Shown: one piece after another, positions 50,414 to 59,081 of the stretch
Layout of the letters: every line of letters begins with the position of its first letter
Position numbering within the stretch: position 1 is the first letter of the stretch
From: Caecibacter massiliensis
Lineage (GTDB): Bacteria; Bacillota; Negativicutes; Veillonellales; Megasphaeraceae
Direction: 5' to 3'
NCBI GenBank assembly: GCA_900095875.1
Contig: LT608311.1
Coordinates: forward strand, 1,054,001 to 1,118,000
Length of the DNA stretch: 64,000 bases
Made by a program: the position numbers and the translations under genes
The notes under the pieces: generated by a model
Seen by the model: the letters and a program-made list of their open reading frames with translations, nothing else
What the model was told of the DNA's origin: nothing
The model's database searches: none

Positions 50414-52405
50414 TTACCAAAGTTTTACCCGGTCTTTTTCGGCAATATACATGCCGTCTCCGTCAGTAATGCCATAGGCACCGTAAAACCCGTCCGTAGA
50501 CGACAGGGCACCATTGACCCGGGCCCGCCCTTCCGGATGGGGATCGAGCATAAGCAACTGATGGAGAAGCTGATCTGTATACTTGGAGGCGAAAATAGAC
50601 GCGAAATTACGATACAGGTCCTGGAGGACCGTCTTGTCGCCTGCGGCAATTTCCGTCGCGGCTGAAAGGCCGCCGCAATCGGCGATGGCCTCATTCATGA
50701 CGAGCTTGCCGTTTTCATACTGCCCCGGTGCCAGCTCATAGCGGCTGTAATAAGGGGCAAAGGCGGCAGCCCGCTTCTGGAAGGCGTCATAGTCGGCTTT
50801 CGTCCACCAATCACGGACATTCCCGTCTTTATCGGTATGACTGCCATTTGGGTCAAAAGCATGGGATATTTCATGGCCGATGACGACGCCAATACCTCCC
50901 AGATTCGCCCCCCGCGAAGCACGGTCATCGTAGAATGGGGGCTGGAGGATCCCTGCGGGGATGGTGATGCTGTTATTGTCAGAAATATACGCTGCATTGA
51001 CATCCTGCGGATCGAAGGCGTACCACTTATCGGGGTTGAAATCCGTACCTATCAGTTTCTCTTCCTCCCGGGCGGCCCAGGCATTGCTGGCCAGGATATT
51101 GCTGAGCAGGTCGCCTCCTTCAGATTCGGGGATGACGACGTGCATATCTTCAATGGTCGGTTTGTCATCGGCTGCCGGACCTCCGACGAAGACGCGCAGG
51201 GCATCGAGCTTTTCTATGGCCTGTGCTCTCGTACGGGGACTCATCCAGGTATTGGCTGCCAGACGGGAGCGATAGACCTTCCGCACTTCATCGATCATGG
51301 CCCGCACGTCCTGCACCATATGAGGGGTGCAGCGTTTTTTCAGGTAAATCTGTCCTAATTCGTAGGGCAGCATGTCCTGCAGCAGATAAGAAGCACGTTC
51401 CCGTTCCGTCCGGTTCTGTTTGATGCCATAGCGCTGGTTATAATAGGCTTTCGTTATGTCGCGCAGGGGGATGTCGGCAAAAGGCGCCAGCATGTCGTAA
51501 GTGCGGGCAATGAAATAATTCCGCATCAGTTCCAGGTTCTCTTCTGTATAGGCTGCATCAATCTGACAGAGATAATCCGGATTGGAAAGGAAAAAGACTT
51601 TTTCCCGGGAAAGGCCCCAGTCTTTCAGCAGGCGTTTCCCATCCAGGTGAGGCGTCATTTCCAGGAATTCCTTGCGCGTTACCATCTGGTTCATCACCAT
51701 AATATCATTTTTTTCCTCGCTGGTCAGCATATGCGGTGCCAGGGACTTTTCATAGGCCAGGATAGCTTCTGCCATCGTATCGGCTTTGTCTTTGGCCGAC
51801 CCATCTTCCTGGAGCAGCCGGGATATATATTCCGTATGACGTTTCCATGTACCCGGCTGGGGCTCCTTTTCCAGGTCGTAGCGCGACAGGAAAGGATTAT
51901 TGGGTTCAAAGCGGGCCACATAGCGCCGGCTGTCGGGCAGGCGCTGTTCGTCCATGCTCATGAGCACGTTGATGCCATATTTCTGATGGAGTTCTCCTAC
52001 TGCCTCCGTCAGTTCCTGTGGTGTCTTAGCTGCTTTGACAGGAGCCAATATATCCCGGATGTGCTGCCGGGCTGTGGCATTGCGCGTTTCCTGGTCGGTA
52101 ATGCACTGGTACAGGTCGGCGATTTTCTGTTCCGGCGTACCCTTGGCATAGGTTCCCTGATGGCTGGCAATATCTTCTATTTCCTTAGTCAGGAATTCCT
52201 TATTTTCCAGATTCCGTTCGTGGAACCAGGACCACGAGGCTTCCGTCGGCTTGATCTGTTTTTCTCTCAGCGTCTTTTCATTGACCGCCTGATAAAAATC
52301 GTCTTTTTCACTGGCTGCCAGGACAACCGCCGGGGAAGAAAAGATTCCCAGTACGGCCGTCAGGGCCAGAGCGGCGCATAAGGCGGCTGTTTTCTTTGCT
52401 ATCAC
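50414..52405 (-). CDS. exported M13-family metallopeptidase (PepO/neprilysin type)
   Basis: The 663-residue precursor starts at GTG 52403-52405, with AAAGGAGA 8 nt upstream, and has a signal peptide (ALTAVLGIFSSPAVVLAA). The M13 domain follows: FYQAVNEKTL, NAAYISDNNSITIPAGILQPPF, the zinc motif HEISH in VIGHEISHAFD, and the third ligand Glu in NEAIADCGG. The C-terminal RVNGALSS..F is usual. It cleaves small peptides outside the cytoplasmic membrane. It lies 30 nt after queC; a functional link is not evident. Confidence 0.93.
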   Translation of the reverse strand: MIAKKTAALCAALALTAVLGIFSSPAVVLAASEKDDFYQAVNEKTLREKQIKPTEASWSWFHERNLENKEFLTKEIEDIASHQGTYAKGTPEQKIADLYQCITDQETRNATARQHIRDILAPVKAAKTPQELTEAVGELHQKYGINVLMSMDEQRLPDSRRYVARFEPNNPFLSRYDLEKEPQPGTWKRHTEYISRLLQEDGSAKDKADTMAEAILAYEKSLAPHMLTSEEKNDIMVMNQMVTRKEFLEMTPHLDGKRLLKDWGLSREKVFFLSNPDYLCQIDAAYTEENLELMRNYFIARTYDMLAPFADIPLRDITKAYYNQRYGIKQNRTERERASYLLQDMLPYELGQIYLKKRCTPHMVQDVRAMIDEVRKVYRSRLAANTWMSPRTRAQAIEKLDALRVFVGGPAADDKPTIEDMHVVIPESEGGDLLSNILASNAWAAREEEKLIGTDFNPDKWYAFDPQDVNAAYISDNNSITIPAGILQPPFYDDRASRGANLGGIGVVIGHEISHAFDPNGSHTDKDGNVRDWWTKADYDAFQKRAAAFAPYYSRYELAPGQYENGKLVMNEAIADCGGLSAATEIAAGDKTVLQDLYRNFASIFASKYTDQLLHQLLMLDPHPEGRARVNGALSSTDGFYGAYGITDGDGMYIAEKDRVKLW

Positions 52406-52435
52406 GTCGCACGTCTCCTTTCGTCGTATGCCGGA

Positions 52436-53125
52436 TTATTTCTTCAGTGCCGGGTCGGGTACACCATTGGCCGCAAAGGCAGCCGCCCGGTCACGGCAGG
52501 TCCCGCAGACGCCGCAAGGCATATCTCCCCCTTCATAGCAGCTCCAGGTCAATTCGTAGGGAGCTCCGAGGCGCAGTCCTTCTTTGACGACGCCGGCCTT
52601 ATTCCACGCAAGGAGCGGCGCTTCCAGATGGCAGGTGTGGCCGGACCCTTCATAAATAGCCGTATTCATGGCCTGTTCAAATTCCGGCGTGCAGTCCGGA
52701 TAGGCCCGGCCGGCAGCATCATCGGCATGGGCGCCGTAGTAGATGACTTCGGCATGGACACTGACCGCAACGGCGGCGGCAAAGGAAAGGAACAGGCCGT
52801 TGCGGAAGGGGACGTATGTTTCTACCGTACCTTCTCCGCCAGCCTGGGCCAGCTGTTCGGCATAGGACATATGGGCAATCTCCTTATCGTTATTGCGTTC
52901 CAGGAGCGGGCAGTCACTGTGCACGAAAGCCTGGGCCAGATTGATTTCTTCCTGCTGTACGCCATAATAGGCTGCCACTTTGCGGGCCGCCTGTAGTTCC
53001 TTTTCATGGCGCTGTCCATAATACGCCGTCAGGGCCAGTACATTTTCTTTTTTATATTTTTCTACGGCCATAGCCAGACACGTCGTCGAGTCTACGCCGC
53101 CACTGAGTAATACGACACATTTCAT
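52436..53125 (-). CDS. queC: 7-cyano-7-deazaguanine synthase
   Basis: QueC makes preQ0 from 7-carboxy-7-deazaguanine, ammonia and ATP in queuosine synthesis. The 229-residue protein has the PP-loop LLSGGVDSTTCLAMA, YVPFRNGLFLSFA, and the zinc cysteines C-x8-C-x2-C-x2-C (SCYEGGDMPCGVCGTC). No preQ1 riboswitch is visible upstream, and queD, queE and queF are not in the window. Confidence 0.95.
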   Translation of the reverse strand: MKCVVLLSGGVDSTTCLAMAVEKYKKENVLALTAYYGQRHEKELQAARKVAAYYGVQQEEINLAQAFVHSDCPLLERNNDKEIAHMSYAEQLAQAGGEGTVETYVPFRNGLFLSFAAAVAVSVHAEVIYYGAHADDAAGRAYPDCTPEFEQAMNTAIYEGSGHTCHLEAPLLAWNKAGVVKEGLRLGAPYELTWSCYEGGDMPCGVCGTCRDRAAAFAANGVPDPALKK

Positions 53126-53266
53126 TTATATCATCCTCCTCTTCGGACTAACATATATATTATACTACATTATGGTACGCCGCTAAAACGGTATGAAAGG
53201 ATTTTCTTACAGCCCCTGTCCCGTTCGTGTTATAATGAATACATCCTAACAAAGGAGCCGGTACGT

Positions 53267-54124
53267 ATGATTAAAGCATTGATTCTCCTATATATGATCT
53301 GGGGCTACAACTGGGTCGTCATGAAAGTATCGACGGCCTATTTCCCGCCCGTCCTGTTCGTTGCCTGCCGGGCCCTGATGGCAGCCGCCGTGCTGCTTCT
53401 GGTCTGCGCGTTCCGCCACACGTTCTGGCCGGAGCGAAAATACTGGCCCTGGATATTTCTCACGGGAGTTTCCCAGATTGTCCTGAATAATGCGGCTATG
53501 CAGATTGGCATCGTCACTCTTTCGGCGGGGCTCGTGGCCGTACTCAATTACACCATGCCCGTATTCATGGCCATCCTGGCCCATTTCTTTCTGAATGAAC
53601 GCCTGACGAAGCGCAAATGCTTTGGCATTTTCCTCTCCATGGCCGGGCTCTGCCTGCTCATGAATATCCATTTCGACAATCACATCGGCGCCATGCTCAT
53701 CGTCCTCGGCGGTGCTCTGGGATGGGCTGTATCGGGCGTTATCCTCAAGCTGAAACTCGGCGGCTGCGATATGATAACCTGCACGGCCTGGCAGATGGCC
53801 CTGGGCGGCATAGTACTCGCCTTCTGGGCAACCGGGAGCGGTCAGACCACCGTCATCTGGAACCTGACCAGTGTATCGGCACTCTTATATAACGTACTTC
53901 TGGCCGGTGCCGCCGGATTCTTCCTCTGGAACTACATCCTGCAGCATATGGAAGCGTCCAAAGCCGGCACGGCCATCCTCGTCGTCCCGGCTATCGGTGT
54001 ACTGAGCGGCATCCTCTTCCTGGGAGAAATGCTCACCTGGAACATCGCCCTGGGCATGATTCTCATCCTCGCCGGCGTCGTCATCATCGTCAGGAAGCAC
54101 AGCAGCCACATCCTGCACCGATAG
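53267..54124 (+). CDS. DMT-superfamily (EamA) transporter
   Basis: The 285-residue protein has ten membrane segments in two EamA repeats (LLYMIWGYNWVVMKV at the start, YTMPVFMAILAHFFLNERLTK at the end of the first, GEMLTWNIALGMILILAGV in the second). Such proteins mostly export amino acids or metabolites; the substrate is unknown. The promoter has TATAAT at 53229-53234. It is a single gene with a bidirectional terminator at 54183-54229. Confidence 0.9.
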   Translation: MIKALILLYMIWGYNWVVMKVSTAYFPPVLFVACRALMAAAVLLLVCAFRHTFWPERKYWPWIFLTGVSQIVLNNAAMQIGIVTLSAGLVAVLNYTMPVFMAILAHFFLNERLTKRKCFGIFLSMAGLCLLMNIHFDNHIGAMLIVLGGALGWAVSGVILKLKLGGCDMITCTAWQMALGGIVLAFWATGSGQTTVIWNLTSVSALLYNVLLAGAAGFFLWNYILQHMEASKAGTAILVVPAIGVLSGILFLGEMLTWNIALGMILILAGVVIIVRKHSSHILHR

Positions 54125-54182
54125 GGCCTGTTGTCATAAGCCGGTGTCGTAAAAGCGGCAGTCAGCCGGCATCCACGGTACG

Positions 54183-54229
54183 AAAAAGGCGCTGCATGCT
54201 AGCGGAAATGCTTCATGCAGCGCCTTTTC
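54183..54229. terminator. bidirectional terminator
   Basis: AAAAAGGCGCTGCATG and CATGCAGCGCCTTTT pair around a 15-nt loop between convergent genes. Confidence 0.88.
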
Positions 54230-54255
54230 TTTATACGTCAGGCTGTGCCTGTGGC

Positions 54256-56235
54256 TTATTTATTTTTCTTGGCCAGTGCTTCTTTACCGGCTTTCAGTGT
54301 TTCAATGATCTTATCGACATCGTAGACAGTACCTTTCCATGTGCCGCCGCTGACATCCTGCAGGGCTGCCCAGAGACGGGTATCATCAGGCAGATCGTCG
54401 TCTTCGTGGATGGCCGGGTTCGTTTCCCGTTCAGCCAGTACTTTGGCGCCTTCTTCATAGGTCAGCTTGTGGTCTTTCGTGCCGATGAAGTTCAGGCTGC
54501 CTTTGAGGTTTACCGTATCGACGATGATTTCTACGACATCACCGTCACGGAGTTTGCCGATAGGACCACCAGCCAGTGCTTCCGGACCTACGTGGCCGAA
54601 GCATGCACCTGTCGATACGCCGGAGAAACGAGCATCGGTGATGAGGGCTACGTGTTTGCCGAAGGACAGGTGTTTCAGTGCGGAAGTCAGCTGATATGTT
54701 TCTTCCATGCCGGTACCCATCGGGCCGCCAGCCATGACTACCATGATGTCGCCAGCTTCTACGCCGCCGTTCTTAAGAGCTGTAATGGCAGCTTTTTCAG
54801 ACGGATAGCATTTGACCGGAGCGGTATGACGGTATACGTGATCGTCGTCGATGACGGACGGATCGATAGCTGTCGATTTGACGACCGAGCCTTCGGGAGC
54901 GATATTGCCGGTCGGGAAGGTAATGGTCGAACCGATACCTTTGGCTTTTGCCTGTTCCGGGCTGAAGATAACGTCGTCAACGTTGAGGTTATCCAGTTCT
55001 TTCAGGCGCTTCTGGCAGGATACACGGCGCTGGGACTGTTCCCACCAGTCGAGGTTTTCACCGAGGGTGCTGCCCGTAACGGTCATGACATCTTCGTGGA
55101 GCAGGCCCATCTTGCGCAGGTGGAGCATGACTTCCGGAACGCCGCCGGCCATGAATACGTCAACGGTCGGATAGTTGATCGGACCCATAGGCAGAACGCT
55201 GACCAGACGGGGAACTTCTTTGTTGATCCGTGCCCAGTCATGAACGGTCGGTACGTGGCAGCCAGCCATGAAAGCAATAGCCGGGAGATGGAGCAGGAGG
55301 TTGGTCGAACCGCCGAAAGCGGCATGGATAACCATGGCGTTTTCGATGGCTTTATCGGTAATGATATCTTTCGTCGTAATGCCGGCTTTATAAAGATCCA
55401 TAGCGGCAACGGCCGATTTTTTCGCCATGTCGTACCAGATGGGTTCACCCGACGGGGACAGGGCAGCGTGAGGCAGGCAGAAACCAAGGCCTTCGGCTAC
55501 GACCTGGCTCGTGCCGGCTGTACCGAGGAACTGACAGCCGCCGCCACCACTGGCACAGGCGATGCAGCCCAGACGGCAGGCACGGTCGAAGGACAGTTCT
55601 TTATTGGCATAGCGTACGCTGATAGTCTGTACGGTGCCGAGGTCTTCCCCGTCATTTGGCATAAGGGTAGCGCCGCCGGGAATCAGGATCGTCGGCAGGT
55701 CATGCATGTTGGCCAGGGCCATCATCATGGCCGGCAGGCCTTTATCGCAGGAAGCGACACCGATGACGGCTTTGCGGGTCGGAAGGGACCGGATGAGGCG
55801 GCGCATGACCATAGAAGCGTCATTACGGTACGGCAGGGAATCGAACATGCCCGTCGTGCCCTGTGTACGGCCATCGCAGGGGTCGGTGACAAAGGCAGCC
55901 GTCGGTACATAGCCCATATCTTTTAATGTATCAGCCGCTTCTTTTAAGAGGCCGTCCAGTTCGAAGTGACCGGGATGGAGACCGACGGCAACGGTCGTGC
56001 CATCGTCTTTTTTGAGACCGCCATAGGTGCTGATCATCATAACATCGCCATTGGCCAGTGTCTTGGGGTCCCAGCCCATGCCGGCATCAATGGTCATGCC
56101 AAAAATATTGCCGCTCGGGGAATTACGCAGTGTTTCCGGAGTCAAAGGCAATACGCCATCTGGTCCATCTGCATGTGTGCGCGAACGGAGAATTAAGTCT
56201 GATGCATCGTTAGCATATAATTCTTTTACTGACAT
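54256..56235 (-). CDS. yjhG: IlvD/Edd-family sugar-acid dehydratase, YjhG/YagF (D-xylonate) type
   Basis: The 659-residue length and sequence (RTHADGPDGVLPLT, SGNIFGMTIDAGMGW, SDPCDGRTQGTTGMFDSL-like, GGGGCQFLGTAGTSQVVAEG) match the YjhG/YagF subgroup and not the 560-residue biosynthetic IlvD. It dehydrates D-xylonate or a related sugar acid to the 2-keto-3-deoxy acid, with a labile iron-sulfur cluster (C in PCDGRTQGT and CIACASGGGGC). The aldolase at 56504-57442 takes the product to pyruvate and glycolaldehyde. The promoter carries an inverted repeat. Confidence 0.9.
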   Translation of the reverse strand: MSVKELYANDASDLILRSRTHADGPDGVLPLTPETLRNSPSGNIFGMTIDAGMGWDPKTLANGDVMMISTYGGLKKDDGTTVAVGLHPGHFELDGLLKEAADTLKDMGYVPTAAFVTDPCDGRTQGTTGMFDSLPYRNDASMVMRRLIRSLPTRKAVIGVASCDKGLPAMMMALANMHDLPTILIPGGATLMPNDGEDLGTVQTISVRYANKELSFDRACRLGCIACASGGGGCQFLGTAGTSQVVAEGLGFCLPHAALSPSGEPIWYDMAKKSAVAAMDLYKAGITTKDIITDKAIENAMVIHAAFGGSTNLLLHLPAIAFMAGCHVPTVHDWARINKEVPRLVSVLPMGPINYPTVDVFMAGGVPEVMLHLRKMGLLHEDVMTVTGSTLGENLDWWEQSQRRVSCQKRLKELDNLNVDDVIFSPEQAKAKGIGSTITFPTGNIAPEGSVVKSTAIDPSVIDDDHVYRHTAPVKCYPSEKAAITALKNGGVEAGDIMVVMAGGPMGTGMEETYQLTSALKHLSFGKHVALITDARFSGVSTGACFGHVGPEALAGGPIGKLRDGDVVEIIVDTVNLKGSLNFIGTKDHKLTYEEGAKVLAERETNPAIHEDDDLPDDTRLWAALQDVSGGTWKGTVYDVDKIIETLKAGKEALAKKNK

Positions 56236-56306
56236 TCAAATCTCTCCTTTTCTTACAAAACATCCACTAGATAATTCTTTAAATATGAAAATCAACCTAG
56301 AACTGT

Positions 56307-56339
56307 AGTATACCAGTTTGGATTGACAAAAGCCAAACT
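56307..56339 (-). promoter_or_regulatory. promoter and operator candidate of the dehydratase gene
   Basis: On the minus strand TTGGCT, an 18-nt spacer and TATACT with a TGG extension. AGTTTGG and CCAAACT (56315-56321, 56333-56339) straddle the -35 and spacer as an 11-nt-spaced inverted repeat. Confidence 0.6.
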
Positions 56340-56445
56340 AAAACCTGGTGAATGTACGTTCATAGTAACGTAAAAATCCGCCTCTGTCAATGAATCAGAG
56401 CTTGCAATTATAGGTGTATTCCGCTTCAATTATGCATATTTTGCA

Positions 56446-56488
56446 TAAAAAAGCCGTCTGATTCATTGCTGCTATGAATCAGACGGCA
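56446..56488 (-). terminator. terminator after the aldolase gene
   Basis: GCCGTCTGATTCAT and ATGAATCAGACGGC pair around a 7-nt loop, with TTTTTT after it on the minus strand. It separates the aldolase from the dehydratase transcript. Confidence 0.88.
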
Positions 56489-56503
56489 GGAGCGTACCTT
56501 ATA

Positions 56504-57442
56504 TTATTTTGTTTCTTTCTTGACAGCCTGTTTGTTGTTGCGTTTCATGAGGTTTTCCAGATCAATGCCATCGATGAAGGCCTGGAGTTTTTTCACCGTC
56601 GGCGGTCTCTTGGAGAAATGCATGCAGTATTCGCTGACGGGAACCCCCTGGAGGTTGAGAGCCTTCTTGGCAACCTGCGGGAACGGCGTCTTGGACGAAT
56701 AGATGTACATCAGTCCATTGACTTTTTCCTGGCAGTCAAACATGTATTCCCAGTTCTTTTCATTAATGGCCCGGCACCATTCGGAGCAGAGTTTCGGAGC
56801 AAAGTTGGACAGGCCGCCGATACAGCCGTTGCCGCCACTGAGCATGATGTGGACGAGGTTTTCATCGTAGCCGGAGTAAACGATGAAGTCGGGGAATTCG
56901 TCTTTTGTGACTTCGATCAGTTTACGCGTATGGGAAAAGAGTTCAATCGTATCTTTGTAGCCGACGAGGTTTTTATGTTTGCGGAGCAGATTGAGAGTAA
57001 TTTCCGGCGTCACGTCATCGCCCGTTGCACCGGGATAATTGTAAATGAAGACATTGCCCCGGACCTGGGGAAGAACCGTATCATAATAGGCTTCAATATC
57101 TTCTGCGCTGAGCGGGAAATAATAGGGGCAGACAATCATGACGGCGTCAGCGCCGGCATCGCAGGCATAGTTGGAAAGTTCTACCGTATCGCGGACGCTC
57201 ATGCAGCCCGTACCGATCATGCATTTTACTTTCCCTTTGATATAGGGCACGGCAATGTCGATAAGGCGTTTCTTCTGTTCCATAGACATGGCAAAAAATT
57301 CACCCGTGCTGCCCATAACGACGATGCCGTCTACACCGCCTTTGATGAGGAAATCATAAACCATTTCATTGCCTTTCTGGTCTATGTTGCCCACGCGGTC
57401 AAAAATAGTGACGACAGGCGTTAAATATTCTGCTTTTTTCAT
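56504..57442 (-). CDS. DHDPS-family aldolase, 2-keto-3-deoxy-sugar-acid (YagE/YjhH) type
   Basis: The 312-residue TIM-barrel enzyme has GGVDGIVVMGSTGEFFAMS, FIYNYPGAT with the conserved Tyr, and VGYKDT with the Schiff-base Lys. It belongs to the dihydrodipicolinate synthase superfamily; next to the YjhG-type dehydratase it is best read as a 2-keto-3-deoxy-pentonate aldolase giving pyruvate and glycolaldehyde, not as DapA. ATG 57440-57442 follows AAGGGAT by 10 nt. The promoter at 57518-57545 has an operator-like palindrome over its start site. Confidence 0.85.
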   Translation of the reverse strand: MKKAEYLTPVVTIFDRVGNIDQKGNEMVYDFLIKGGVDGIVVMGSTGEFFAMSMEQKKRLIDIAVPYIKGKVKCMIGTGCMSVRDTVELSNYACDAGADAVMIVCPYYFPLSAEDIEAYYDTVLPQVRGNVFIYNYPGATGDDVTPEITLNLLRKHKNLVGYKDTIELFSHTRKLIEVTKDEFPDFIVYSGYDENLVHIMLSGGNGCIGGLSNFAPKLCSEWCRAINEKNWEYMFDCQEKVNGLMYIYSSKTPFPQVAKKALNLQGVPVSEYCMHFSKRPPTVKKLQAFIDGIDLENLMKRNNKQAVKKETK

Positions 57443-57490
57443 GTATATCCCAATCCCTTCTGCACAGTAGTCTTTTTCGTATATACTAAC

Positions 57491-57510
57491 TTGGTCGTTA
57501 TTACGAACCA
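57491..57510. promoter_or_regulatory. operator-like palindrome at the aldolase transcription start
   Basis: TTGGTCG-TTATTA-CGAACCA is an imperfect palindrome at about +1 to +20 of the promoter. A GntR- or LacI-type repressor is a fair guess. Confidence 0.5.
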
Positions 57511-57517
57511 TGCATTT

Positions 57518-57545
57518 ATTCTACATGAAATTCTCTGAATGTCAA
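57518..57545 (-). promoter_or_regulatory. promoter of the aldolase gene
   Basis: TTGACA, a 16-nt spacer and TAGAAT on the minus strand. Confidence 0.7.
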
Positions 57546-57624
57546 GACTAAAAATGCAACATCTTCCGTGTATCCTGCATACAACTATATTCTTTTTTTC
57601 ACATAAAAAGTCCCATTTTTACGG

Positions 57625-57670
57625 AAATAAAAAAATATAGAGTATGCTGTTTCCAACAACATACTCTGCA
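57625..57670 (-). terminator. terminator of the molybdenum operon
   Basis: GAGTATGTTGTTGG and CATACTC-type arms with TATATTTTTTTATT downstream on the minus strand, just after the mocA-like gene. Confidence 0.75.
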
Positions 57671-57687
57671 CATATATAATAGATATT

Positions 57688-58293
57688 TTATTTTTTATTC
57701 ATGAGTGGCAACAAAACCCGGGCATCGGCTTCTGTATCAATATCGGAGAGCTCTGTTTCTGATGCATCATATACCCAGCATTGCTTCCCGTATTTTTTCA
57801 ATAGAACGCCGGCGCCGCAGTCACCGCGGAGGGACATAAGTTCCTGCCGGAACGTACTTCTGAAAACGGCCGGATTTCCTATAATACCCGAGGCCCGCAT
57901 GGCGCCAACCGACTGTCCTGAATGAACATATCCAGTCAAAAAACTGGCTATGGTCTGTGCCTGCAGCAGAGGCCGGTCAGCCACAAAAAAACCATAGGCA
58001 TCGCTGTCACGAGTGGCGGTACCAATGCGGATCGAGGCGGCTATGCCCTCTTGACTGGCATCGTTGGGATACACCTGTGCTCCCCGTTCCCGACACCAGT
58101 GGCGCAATTCTTCATAGGGTGAAACCACAACGATATCACACCCTATGTTCTCCTGCCGCACAGCTCCTATCCCCTCCCGGAGCTGGAGAAACCCATGCTG
58201 ATACAGAGGTCTTCCGGCAAAAGGAGTAAGCAGTTTATTTCTTCCAAACCGGCGCCCCTGCCCGGAAGCCATATATACCAGGCTTATATGCAC
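57688..58293 (-). CDS. MocA-like molybdenum cofactor nucleotidyltransferase
   Basis: The 201-residue protein has the NTP-transferase fold: LVYMASGQGRRFGRNKLLTPFAGRPL (the G-x-x-x-R-x-x-x-K motif, with ASG in place of the more usual LAAG) and ADRPLL for metal. In the YqeB/YqeC clusters a protein of this type attaches CMP to molybdopterin for molybdenum hydroxylases. The start is GTG 58291-58293, after AAGGAAGGG, overlapping the end of yqeC by 10 nt. It is the last gene of the operon. Confidence 0.82.
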   Translation of the reverse strand: MHISLVYMASGQGRRFGRNKLLTPFAGRPLYQHGFLQLREGIGAVRQENIGCDIVVVSPYEELRHWCRERGAQVYPNDASQEGIAASIRIGTATRDSDAYGFFVADRPLLQAQTIASFLTGYVHSGQSVGAMRASGIIGNPAVFRSTFRQELMSLRGDCGAGVLLKKYGKQCWVYDASETELSDIDTEADARVLLPLMNKK

Positions 58294-59081
58294 GGAATCC
58301 CTTCCTTTCCGGCAAAGGACGTGATGAGCCCTGCAGGAAGATCCATTTCCTGGAAAATCAGGCTGGCAGCGATGCGATGCTGTGGCGTATCGGCCTGATT
58401 CAGTACGGGAAGAACTGGGATATCCCATGCCATGCCGGAAAGGCAGCAGTTCTGCCAGAGCCGGGCAAACAAGCTGATAGACAGCGGTACGGTCCCGTCA
58501 GCCGCTTCCTGCGGAAAGGTCCGTCCAAACCGCCGTGCCGCATCAGCCGCCTCATCCCAGCGGAAGCAGACAGCCTGCAAGGACCGTCCCAGTGCCGACA
58601 GGCCGGCAATGGACAGTACGGCGTCACACCGGGCGGGAAGGACCGGCTCGTTCACCCCCGGCACTTTAAAAGGAAGGCGCCGCGATCCATCGGCTTCGAC
58701 GAGGACGACATCGGCATGGCGCGCCGCTGTATGATAGGCCGCATCACCGATATACGAAATCTTGCCGCCATCACAGGGAAGCCCCGCCACGGCAATACCC
58801 GTTTCCCGCATCTGCCGGACGATTGCGGCGGCATCATCGGTCAGCACGCCATACTGTTCGGGCTGATACATATGGGTCGTCGTCACGACGAGGACGCGTT
58901 TGCCTCTGTCCATCAATTCTCGTGCCAGAGCGGCAATACAGGTCGTTTTGCCGCCGGCACCGGTAACGGCCAGTACGACCGGGACATCAGTCCGTGCCAG
59001 TTCCGGCAGGATACGGCCTATGCCCTCCCACAGGGTGGATACATGTTCATCCGAATCTTTTTTATATACGACAATGTTCAT
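58284..59081 (-). CDS. yqeC: YqeC, accessory protein of selenium-dependent molybdenum hydroxylases
   Basis: The 265-residue protein has a P-loop VTGAGGKTTCI (about 38-48), VVTTTHMY, VLVEADGSRRLPFKVP and EPVLP, the YqeC pattern. Comparative genomics ties YqeB and YqeC to molybdenum hydroxylases that carry a labile selenium. The ATG at 59079-59081 lies inside the xdhC-like gene (20-nt overlap), with GGAG 11 nt upstream; the frame stays open to 59147. No hydroxylase structural gene is in the window. Confidence 0.85.
   Translation of the reverse strand: MNIVVYKKDSDEHVSTLWEGIGRILPELARTDVPVVLAVTGAGGKTTCIAALARELMDRGKRVLVVTTTHMYQPEQYGVLTDDAAAIVRQMRETGIAVAGLPCDGGKISYIGDAAYHTAARHADVVLVEADGSRRLPFKVPGVNEPVLPARCDAVLSIAGLSALGRSLQAVCFRWDEAADAARRFGRTFPQEAADGTVPLSISLFARLWQNCCLSGMAWDIPVLPVLNQADTPQHRIAASLIFQEMDLPAGLITSFAGKEGIPCI

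Noticed and set aside
53126-53266. PreQ1 riboswitch before queC
   Set aside because: The short leader lacks the preQ1 core sequence; only a TATAAT and a ribosome site are seen.
54196-55926. 576-codon open frame antisense to the dehydratase gene
   Set aside because: The coding signal lies on the minus strand (clear YjhG family match); the plus frame is a shadow.
54256-56235. Dehydratase as biosynthetic IlvD of the ilv pathway
   Set aside because: At 659 residues and with RTHADGPDG at the start it matches YjhG/YagF, not the shorter IlvD, and it lies with an aldolase, far from ilvCBN.
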